Source: Afipia sp. (GTDB taxonomy: Bacteria; Pseudomonadota; Alphaproteobacteria; Rhizobiales; Xanthobacteraceae). From it: 11,067 nucleotides of DNA. A program made the position numbers and the translations under genes. This document shows, piece by piece, positions 5,417-11,067 of this stretch. The notes under the pieces were generated by a model, which saw only the letters and a program-made list of their open reading frames with translations, had not been told where the DNA came from and made no database searches. The stretch is from positions 1 through 11,067 of the forward strand of contig JAGVII010000793.1 in the NCBI GenBank assembly GCA_020056155.1, given 5' to 3'. The stretch's first letter is position 1. Each line of letters begins with the position of its first letter.

Positions 5417-7360
5417 TTATGCCGGCCGAAACCCTGCCTGCTCCAATGCTTTCCGGACCTCTGGTGACACAAGTGCGGCTAAAAACACCCGAACCGCAGG
5501 ACGCTGCTTTCGTGCGGTCACGAGCGCGAAATCGTAATGCTCTTCGGCGAACGGAACAAACCCGAGTCCGGCCGCGCGCGCGACAGGCTCGATGGTCATG
5601 CCCCAATCGGCGCGGTTCTGAGCAACTGCTGCTGCGACGGCATTGTGCGAGCGCGGCTGATTCCAGTAACCATCCGGCCGCGCCTCTCCCAACAAACGGT
5701 CGATGAGAATACGCGTGCCCGCGCCCTGATTGCGATTCACCATCAGGCATGACGGGTCTTTCAACGCTGCACCCACGGCTTTCTCGGCATTGAGACCTTC
5801 AAAGCGTTTGTCGCCCGCGCGGAACACGATGCCCTGCATCCGCCGATAGCCCGGCACGAGTTCTAGTCCGGGGGCAAGAAACGGCGTGTTGTACGTGTCC
5901 GTCTTCTCATCGAGCAGATGGATGGGTGCGAGATCGCATTCGCCGCGCCGTGCTGCGGACAATCCGCCAAGACTTCCCACTGATATCGAACGCACAGACA
6001 GACCAGCCCGGGCCAGCGGCTCTGTGACGAGATCCAAACCGGTGCAATGGCTGCCCACAATGACCAGGTCGGGGACACGCACGTGCGGTGTGAACAGCGT
6101 CACCTCCGCCTGGGTATCCGCCAGTAACTGCTCGGCAAGCGCATCGATCTTCAGAAACCCGTCAGCCTGAGCAAACGACGTGATGGCTCCCGAACCCTTG
6201 CCGGTTGGATAAGCAACCAATCCGTCATCACCTTCGACCAGCGAAACCATCACGAATTCTGTGCGGCCAAGCTCCGAGGCAATACGCACCGGCACCTTCG
6301 CCGTTACACGCGCATCGCTGCGCGGCGGCAAGCCTGCGAGACGCCGCAGCACCGGCACGATCATGTCGTGGAACGTGAACATCGCAGACGTGGGAAATCC
6401 CGGCAGAATAACGACAGGTTTGCCGTCACACACTGCGAGACACAGCGGCTTTCCAGGCTTCAGTGCAACGCCATGCGCGACGATGCCGGGTTTGCCGAGC
6501 CGCGCGACGATACGATGGGAGACGTCGCCTTCGCCTTTCGAGGTACCGCCTGAAAGTATCAACATATCGCTGCTTGCCAGCGCATCGCGCATGACGGCTT
6601 CGAGCTTGTCCTCATCGTCGGGAAAAGCGCCTAAAAAGCGCGCTTCACCGCCATTTTCGGACACTGCAGCCGTGACAATAGCACCGTTGGTATCGAAGAT
6701 CGCAGCAGGACGCAGAGCTTGGCCGGGTTGAACAAGTTCATCCCCGGTAGACAAGATCGCGACACGCGGCTTCCTCACGACGCAAATGCGGTCAACGCCG
6801 GACGCGGCAAGCATGCCGATTTCTCGCGATCCGATCAGCGTTCCCGACCGCAGCAAGACCTCACCATGCGCGATGTCGGATCCCGCATAAGACACGAACT
6901 GCCCGGGCGACGTCGCACGCCTGATCTCGACCGCGCCCGCGCCTGCAGGTTGCGTGTGCTCTACCATGACGATGGCGTCGGCACCGCGCGGAACAGGACC
7001 GCCTGTTGCAATCGGCGTCGCCGTACCCTGTGTCACGGGCAGTTGCGGCGCGATTCCGCACGCGATGATCTCGCTGTTCAGGCGAAGACGAACCGGCAAT
7101 GCCTCACCCGCCGCGACGAGATCGGCGGACCGTACGGCAAAACCATCGACGTTGGAGCGATCGAATGGCGGCACATCGACAGCCGCAACGACATCGCTCG
7201 CCAGCACGAGCCCAACCGCATCGGCCACCGCGAGATCATCAGCCGCAATGTCACGCGGAAACAGTGCAGCTTCGAAGCGTTCAAGAGCCACTTCGCGCGA
7301 TAGGATTGTCAGAAACTGTTCCTGATCGATACTTGCGTTGCTCGATGACGGCTTGATCAT
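5417..7360 (-). CDS. moeA: MoeA molybdopterin molybdenumtransferase fused to a C-terminal periplasmic-binding-protein-like domain
   Basis: MoeA inserts molybdate or tungstate into adenylylated molybdopterin. This 647-residue cytoplasmic protein has a complete MoeA part at about 14-425: PPFDRSNVDGFAV (64-76), GPVPRGADAIVMVE (121-134), STGDEL (204-209), SGGTSKGEGD (270-279), GVALKPGKPL (297-306) and LPGFPTSA (319-326). Residues about 429-643 form an added domain with a binding-protein/LysR-effector-type fold (GSHCTGLDL, then RRGECDLAPIHLLDE at 471-485 and NRNQGAGTR at 542-550). There is no signal peptide, so the domain acts in the cytoplasm, where a role as oxyanion sensor or donor is an inference. 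MoeA-PBP fusions are known in archaea and some proteobacteria. ATG 7360 starts 9 nt after the stop of the degenerate moeA-like gene, so the two form an operon. The ribosome binding site is weak. Confidence 0.92.
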   Translation of the reverse strand: MIKPSSSNASIDQEQFLTILSREVALERFEAALFPRDIAADDLAVADAVGLVLASDVVAAVDVPPFDRSNVDGFAVRSADLVAAGEALPVRLRLNSEIIACGIAPQLPVTQGTATPIATGGPVPRGADAIVMVEHTQPAGAGAVEIRRATSPGQFVSYAGSDIAHGEVLLRSGTLIGSREIGMLAASGVDRICVVRKPRVAILSTGDELVQPGQALRPAAIFDTNGAIVTAAVSENGGEARFLGAFPDDEDKLEAVMRDALASSDMLILSGGTSKGEGDVSHRIVARLGKPGIVAHGVALKPGKPLCLAVCDGKPVVILPGFPTSAMFTFHDMIVPVLRRLAGLPPRSDARVTAKVPVRIASELGRTEFVMVSLVEGDDGLVAYPTGKGSGAITSFAQADGFLKIDALAEQLLADTQAEVTLFTPHVRVPDLVIVGSHCTGLDLVTEPLARAGLSVRSISVGSLGGLSAARRGECDLAPIHLLDEKTDTYNTPFLAPGLELVPGYRRMQGIVFRAGDKRFEGLNAEKAVGAALKDPSCLMVNRNQGAGTRILIDRLLGEARPDGYWNQPRSHNAVAAAVAQNRADWGMTIEPVARAAGLGFVPFAEEHYDFALVTARKQRPAVRVFLAALVSPEVRKALEQAGFRPA

Positions 7361-7369
7361 CTCAAAGTC

Positions 7370-8494
7370 TCACATCATATCGCGAAGGGGATATGCGCCG
7401 ATTGCCGTCCCGGCGGCATAACCCTCGCTATCTCCCGGTACCGCAAGCCATGCGTGACTGCGGGCAATGGCGTCCAGCCAAAGCTGCCCGGCGGCAATCG
7501 GCATCCATTTGTCATCCAGAGCTTCCAGCAACACGACTTCTGCTAAACCGATAGACGAAGAAACCTTGCGCGCGAGGGGGCGAACAACAGCCTGTCGTGG
7601 CGACCGCTTCGTAAGCAGGTCCAACACAGGTTGAACCAGCAGCAAGCAGACTGCCAGAGCCTGGTCGGTGGCGCCGGGAGCGGCGATTATCGGCGTCGTG
7701 CCGACGTTTGCGATAGCCGCTGTGCGCCCGGGCTGAAGTGCTAGTCCATGCGCCAAAACAACTCCCCGTGCTGCCAGCGCCTGAACCATTGCATCGGTGC
7801 GGCCGAGCCCCGTGCCGCCTACCGTTATAAGCAAATCGTAACTGCCCCCACCCACCGCAGCGGAAATGTCGGCGGCGTCGCGCCCTTTTGTCTGTACACC
7901 TATGACCTGGGCACCGGCAGCTTTCACAAATTCACGAATGAACTGCGAGGACGCTGTGTTTCCGTCCGTGGACATCACATCGACGATGCACACACGTGGC
8001 GATCGGATCGGAATGATATCCAATCCGACAGCACGGCAAGCAAGCGTGTCGAGCGCACTTACCTGCCGCCCAGACGGAATCATCAAACGCCCGGCCGCAA
8101 TGTCGTCTCCGGCCCGGCGAATGCCGTGACCGGGAACTGTCTCAGCGAGAACCTGAACTATCGTTCCGGTCTGTTCGACCATATCGGCATCAAGCACGCA
8201 GTCACAATGCTCCGGCAAGCGATCGCCGGCTTCAACCCAGACCGGCGGCGCAGATAACGCCAGCGGAGAATAGGATGATGCGCCGATGATATCGCGGGAC
8301 CGCATCGCCCAGCCGTCGGCGGCTGCAATGTTGAACACTGGATGCGCCGCTCGCAGGGGCGCAATCTCGGCTGCGATGCAACCGACAGAATCTTCAAGCA
8401 ATGTGTCAATGGGCTCAACCGGCTCGACACCGTCAAGCAGCAGACCAAGAGCGACATCGAGCGGGATTAACGAGGCCGGTAAACGCTGGATCAT
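7370..8494 (-). CDS. Divergent MoeA-like molybdopterin-binding protein
   Basis: This 374-residue cytoplasmic protein follows the MoeA domain plan with altered motifs. HPVFNIAAADGWAM (51-64) replaces PPFDRSNVDGFAV, DRLPEHCDCVL (91-101) replaces the PxGADAVV region, VGGTGLGRTD (225-234) replaces SGGxSxGxxD, HGLALQPGRTAAIA (249-262) replaces HGVALKPGKPL, and IIAAPGATDQA (269-279) replaces LPGFPTSA. The STGDEL motif is not preserved (VMSTDGNTASS at 183-193). The fold is therefore probably kept while metal-insertion residues are changed. ATG 8494 is preferred because the family-like sequence MIQRLP begins there; a GTG at 8527 would add 11 residues and has no ribosome binding site. It is the first gene of a two-gene minus-strand operon with the intact MoeA fusion. 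It may act as a partner, carrier or metal-specific paralogue; this is not established. Confidence 0.85.
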   Translation of the reverse strand: MIQRLPASLIPLDVALGLLLDGVEPVEPIDTLLEDSVGCIAAEIAPLRAAHPVFNIAAADGWAMRSRDIIGASSYSPLALSAPPVWVEAGDRLPEHCDCVLDADMVEQTGTIVQVLAETVPGHGIRRAGDDIAAGRLMIPSGRQVSALDTLACRAVGLDIIPIRSPRVCIVDVMSTDGNTASSQFIREFVKAAGAQVIGVQTKGRDAADISAAVGGGSYDLLITVGGTGLGRTDAMVQALAARGVVLAHGLALQPGRTAAIANVGTTPIIAAPGATDQALAVCLLLVQPVLDLLTKRSPRQAVVRPLARKVSSSIGLAEVVLLEALDDKWMPIAAGQLWLDAIARSHAWLAVPGDSEGYAAGTAIGAYPLRDMM

Positions 8495-8614
8495 CTTGGC
8501 GCTCGATGACCGCTCGTTGCGCGGCACGTCAGCAGCGGACGCTCAGGAACCATCTCGAATATGGGACGTTGGGGAGCAGGTTTCATCCAGTTGTTATAGC
8601 TGCAGAGGTTCAAA
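8495..8614. promoter_or_regulatory. Divergent intergenic region between moeA-like gene and small exported protein
   Basis: About 120 bp separate the two divergent starts and must hold the leftward promoter for the moeA-type pair and probably a rightward promoter for the small gene. An AT-rich TTGTTATAG at 8591-8599 could be a -10 region for the rightward transcript, but I see no convincing -35 at the right spacing. No Mo-cofactor riboswitch-like structure was recognised by eye. Confidence 0.35.
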
Positions 8615-8905
8615 ATGCGCACTCAACTCGTCGCCGCCGCCGTCGCGGGGCTGTTTGCTGCAACGCCGTTGTTGGCACAGACTTCCACGTCCGGAGCCGA
8701 AAAGCCTGAAACGAGTTGCAATACTACACCATCTGGCTCGACCACGGGCAATGCCGGCACAAAAGCCCAGACGTCGACAAGCATGGAAAAGAGCGCAATT
8801 CTGCCGTCGGCAGGTGGACACGCCAATTCCGCCGCGCCGACGGTTCAGAGCGACGGAAAGGCGATGGCAGTGCGGCCCGATTGTCCGCCTGAAACGAAAA
8901 AATAG
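8615..8905 (+). CDS. Small exported protein of unknown function
   Basis: This 96-residue protein starts at ATG 8615, with AGAGG at 8604-8608 six bases upstream. Residues 1-21 make a typical Sec signal peptide (positive R2, hydrophobic core 5-20, small residues before the likely cleavage after A21). The mature part is short, rich in Ser, Thr, Gly and Ala, with no recognisable domain. It has two cysteines, C35 and C90, which could form a disulfide in the periplasm. Low-complexity exported proteins of this kind are common in Bradyrhizobium relatives and usually have no assigned role. It is the only plus-strand gene between two minus-strand Mo/W operons and ends 10 nt before the convergent tupA. 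I cannot assign a function. Confidence 0.7.
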   Translation: MRTQLVAAAVAGLFAATPLLAQTSTSGAEKPETSCNTTPSGSTTGNAGTKAQTSTSMEKSAILPSAGGHANSAAPTVQSDGKAMAVRPDCPPETKK

Positions 8906-8915
8906 ACCTCTAGCC

Positions 8916-9752
8916 TCAGGACGCCTTTTTCTCGGCGTTAGGGAAGAAAAGCTGCTTGCCGTTGACCTGATAGGCCGCAATAGCGCTCTGACCTTCGGCT
9001 GACGTTAACCAGTCGATGAAGCTTTGGCCGAGGTCTTTCTTCACGGCCGGATGCTTCTCCGGGTTCACCAAAATGACGCCATACTGGTTGAACAGCCGCT
9101 TGTCACCCTCGACCGCAATGATGAGGTCGCCGGGATTCTTGAAAGAAAGCCACGTGCCCCGGTCGGACACCACATAGGCATTCATCGCTCCAGCCGTATT
9201 GAGCGCGGCGCCCATGCCCTGCCCAATTTCGCGATACCACGGACCCTTGGCTGTCTGAAGATCGATGCCAGCCTGCTTCCACAGCGCAAGTTCAGCCGAA
9301 TGCGTGCCAGATTTGTCGCCTCGGGAGACGAACGGCACGGCCTTCCCCTGAATAATCTTTAGCGCGGCGACGATATCCTTTGTTCCAGCAACACCTGCCG
9401 GATCGCTTTTCGGGCCGATTAGGACGAAGTCATTATACATGACATCGAAGCGCTTTACGCCATGCCCTTCGGCGACGAACTTCTCTTCCTGCGATTTTGC
9501 GTGCACGAAGACGACGTCGGCGTCGCCGCGCCGTGCGGTATCCAGCGCTTGTCCGGTGCCCTGCGCGATAACTTTCACTTCTATTCCGGTTTTGGCCTTG
9601 AACAGGGGCAGAATGTAACCGAACAGACCAGAATCCTGCGTCGATGTGGTCGAAGCGACCACAATGGATTTATCCTGCGCGGAGACAGGTGTTGTGAACG
9701 CTACCGCGAGCAACGAGAGCGCAAGGGCAAAAGAGGCGTATCGGCGTTTCAT
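8916..9752 (-). CDS. tupA: TupA-type tungstate/molybdate ABC transporter substrate-binding protein
   Basis: This 278-residue periplasmic protein captures tungstate (or molybdate) for import. It has a signal peptide, residues 1-25, with positively charged KRR at 2-4, a hydrophobic core and VSA before the cleavage site. The mature protein opens with the TupA hallmark STTSTQDSG at 34-42, followed by GTGQAL (65-70), RRGDADVVFVHA (74-85), VMYNDFVLIGP, and RGDKSGTH in the second lobe. These fit the tungstate-binding TupA/WtpA-like group rather than ModA, but specificity for tungstate over molybdate cannot be read from sequence. ATG 9752 is chosen because GGAGGG lies seven bases upstream; an alternative TTG at 9767 would include that site. 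It is the third gene of the operon tupB-tupC-tupA. Confidence 0.93.
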   Translation of the reverse strand: MKRRYASFALALSLLAVAFTTPVSAQDKSIVVASTTSTQDSGLFGYILPLFKAKTGIEVKVIAQGTGQALDTARRGDADVVFVHAKSQEEKFVAEGHGVKRFDVMYNDFVLIGPKSDPAGVAGTKDIVAALKIIQGKAVPFVSRGDKSGTHSAELALWKQAGIDLQTAKGPWYREIGQGMGAALNTAGAMNAYVVSDRGTWLSFKNPGDLIIAVEGDKRLFNQYGVILVNPEKHPAVKKDLGQSFIDWLTSAEGQSAIAAYQVNGKQLFFPNAEKKAS

Positions 9753-9759
9753 GACATGT

Positions 9760-9765
9760 CCCTCC
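9760..9765 (-). promoter_or_regulatory. Strong ribosome binding site for tupA
   Basis: On the minus strand GGAGGG at 9765-9760 is 7 nt from ATG 9752, within the 15 nt between the tupC stop and the tupA start. A strong site is expected for a binding protein that is made in excess over the membrane components. An out-of-frame ATG at 9757 ends after two codons. Confidence 0.7.
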
Positions 9766-9767
9766 AA

Positions 9768-10493
9768 TCAGACAACGAGATCGCCGTTTACGAAGGCCAC
9801 GGCCTCCGACGTCGACGGGCTTTTGAGAAAATCCTCTGCCGGGGTTTGCTCGCGCACGCTGCCCCGCACCATGAAAACGACGTCGCCAGCAAGTCGCCGC
9901 ACCTGACCCAGGTCGTGCGAGGCCATTACGATCTTGATGCCGGATTGCGCGGCAGCACGAATGATCTCCTCGACGCTGCGCGTGGCGGCGGGGTCGAGAC
10001 TTGCGGTCGGCTCGTCGAGCAAAAGCAGTTCCGGATCGCGCGCCAACGCACGTGCCAACGCCAATCGCTGCTGCTCCCCCCCCGACAGACGGCGAGCAGG
10101 ACGCAGCGCCAGATCGGACAGACCCACGCGCTCAAGCAATTCGGCCGTGCGCGCAGCCAGCTTCTCACGCGGACAATTTGCGTGGGTCAAGCCGTAAGCG
10201 ACGTTGGCTGCGGTAGTCCTGCGTAACATTACCGGACGCTGAAACACGAACGCGCGGCGTGTCGGCTTTGCGTCGGCACGGCCACCCCACGTGATGCGGC
10301 CGCCAGCCGGCACCGTAAGGCCCATGCACAGGCGCAGCAACGTGCTCTTGCCTGCTCCGTTCGGCCCAATGACGAGCGTCGGTGACCCTGACGATAAGGT
10401 CAGCGTCAAGTGGTCGAGAATCGTCGTAACGCCAGCGCGCACCGAAACGCGATCGAGTACAATCGGAAGATCGGTCACCGGCGCCCGCATCAT
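9768..10493 (-). CDS. tupC: Tungstate/molybdate ABC transporter ATP-binding protein
   Basis: This 241-residue cytoplasmic ATPase powers the transporter. All nucleotide-binding motifs are intact: Walker A GPNGAGKST (43-51), Q-loop FQRPVML with Q85, signature LSGGEQQRL (136-144), Walker B LLLLDEP (156-162) and switch histidine H193 in SHD. The short length and the lack of a C-terminal TOBE (Mo-binding) domain separate it from ModC (about 350 residues) and fit TupC. The start is ATG 10493 or the adjacent ATG 10490. ATG 10493 overlaps the permease stop as TGATG, a classic translational-coupling junction, with purine-rich GGCAGGCGGG just upstream. A TTG at 10496 is also in frame but less likely. 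The call as Tup component rests on its neighbours tupA and tupB. Confidence 0.93.
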   Translation of the reverse strand: MMRAPVTDLPIVLDRVSVRAGVTTILDHLTLTLSSGSPTLVIGPNGAGKSTLLRLCMGLTVPAGGRITWGGRADAKPTRRAFVFQRPVMLRRTTAANVAYGLTHANCPREKLAARTAELLERVGLSDLALRPARRLSGGEQQRLALARALARDPELLLLDEPTASLDPAATRSVEEIIRAAAQSGIKIVMASHDLGQVRRLAGDVVFMVRGSVREQTPAEDFLKSPSTSEAVAFVNGDLVV

Positions 10494-11067
10494 CAACCCG
10501 CCTGCCGTTCAGACCAGACTCGTGCGCCCCACGCCGCCGCATTGATAGCCAGAACGATCATCACAAGAACCACGCCCAGACCGAGCGCGAGCGGCAGATT
10601 GCCTTTCGACGTTTCGAGGGCAATCGCCGTGGTCATGGTGCGGGTGAAGCCTTCTATGTTGCCGCCGACAATCATGACGGCGCCGACTTCCGCCGCGGCA
10701 CGTCCAAATCCCGCAAGCAGCGCAGTCAGCAGACTGAACCGTGCATCCCACAAGAGTGTCGTTATCCGGCCGAGTGGACCGACATCCATCGCCGAAAGTT
10801 CATCGCGATACTCGGTCCACAGATCTTCAATTGTTTGGCGTGTCAGGGCAGCAATGATGGGCAGGATCAAGACCGCCTGCGCGACAATCATCGCCGTCGG
10901 CGTAAACAGAATGCCGAGGTTGCCGAGCGGCCCGGATCGCGACAGCAGGAGATAGACAGCGAGACCAGCAACGACGGGCGGCAGCCCCATGAAGGCGTTG
11001 ACGAACACCACAATTGCGCTTCGTCCCGGAAAACGCATCAGCGCAAGCAAAGCACCCAGCGGCAAGC
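10493..11067 (-). CDS. tupB: Tungstate/molybdate ABC transporter permease, N-terminus cut by the right edge
   Basis: About 191 C-terminal residues of an inner-membrane permease are present. The frame is open to the window edge, where the codons read LPLGALLAL. The true start lies outside, probably about 40 residues further by comparison with the usual length of about 230. Hydrophobic stretches are visible at IVVFVNAFMGLPPVVAGLAVY, at the PTAMIVAQAVLILPIIAAL segment, and in the LALGLGVVLVMIVLAINAAAW tail. The cytoplasmic coupling loop around ELSAMDVGPLGRI corresponds to the EAA motif that docks on the ATPase. GLPPVVAGL and SRSGPLG are typical of TupB/WtpB-type proteins. The stop overlaps the tupC start by one base. 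The family is clear. Confidence 0.9.
   Translation of the reverse strand, partial: LPLGALLALMRFPGRSAIVVFVNAFMGLPPVVAGLAVYLLLSRSGPLGNLGILFTPTAMIVAQAVLILPIIAALTRQTIEDLWTEYRDELSAMDVGPLGRITTLLWDARFSLLTALLAGFGRAAAEVGAVMIVGGNIEGFTRTMTTAIALETSKGNLPLALGLGVVLVMIVLAINAAAWGARVWSERQAG

Noticed and set aside
6719..7303. Plus-strand open frame of 194 codons opposite moeA
   Set aside because: It lies opposite conserved MoeA motifs and reads as Arg-rich low-quality sequence without a ribosome binding site.
8893..8932. Possible terminator between the small exported gene and tupA
   Set aside because: The only inverted pair is GAAAAA/TTTTTC with a long loop and no GC-rich stem, and most of it lies in coding sequence.
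9462..10226. Plus-strand open frame of 254 codons opposite tupA and tupC
   Set aside because: It crosses two well-supported minus-strand genes and shows no recognisable domain.
11063..11065. TTG as the start of the permease
   Set aside because: The frame continues past the window edge, and the remaining protein lacks about 40 residues of a normal permease. This TTG is an internal leucine.

Overview
The window is a GC-rich chromosomal segment almost filled by genes. Their family variants, and the grouping of Mo-cofactor, Fe-S and FdhD genes, suggest an alphaproteobacterium of the Bradyrhizobium / Rhodopseudomonas / Afipia / Nitrobacter group. That placement is inferred from recognised protein styles and not from a marker gene. 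There is no rRNA, tRNA, CRISPR array, insertion sequence or clear repeat. The theme is the making and loading of molybdenum- or tungsten-pterin enzymes, most likely a formate dehydrogenase whose structural genes lie outside the window.

Layout. (1) Bases 1-797, minus strand: the first ten codons of an unidentified gene at the left edge, then a biotin/lipoate-ligase-like protein that seems to lack the usual catalytic signature. (2) A divergent intergenic region at 798-944. (3) Bases 945-5406, a tightly packed plus-strand operon: a 679-residue HdrA-like polyferredoxin, a short Mrp/ApbC-type Fe-S carrier ATPase with a TTG start, FdhD (sulfur transfer to the Mo cofactor of formate dehydrogenase) and MobA (GMP transfer to the cofactor). 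FdhD and MobA overlap by 8 nt. (4) Bases 5417-8494, minus strand and convergent with mobA: a degenerate MoeA-like protein followed by a MoeA fused to a C-terminal periplasmic-binding-protein-like domain. (5) Bases 8615-8905, plus strand: a small exported protein of unknown function. (6) Bases 8916-11067, minus strand: a tungstate-type ABC transporter in the order permease (tupB, N-terminus beyond the right edge), ATPase (tupC), binding protein (tupA).

How they may work together (inference). TupABC imports tungstate or molybdate. The two MoeA-type proteins handle insertion of the metal into molybdopterin. MobA makes the guanine dinucleotide form and FdhD delivers the sulfido ligand. The Mrp-type ATPase and the polyferredoxin serve Fe-S delivery or electron transfer to the same enzyme. 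The least understood parts are the polyferredoxin, which looks like a remodelled HdrA/MvhD chain without a recognisable flavin site; the ligase-like protein beside it; and the tandem of an intact and a degenerate MoeA.
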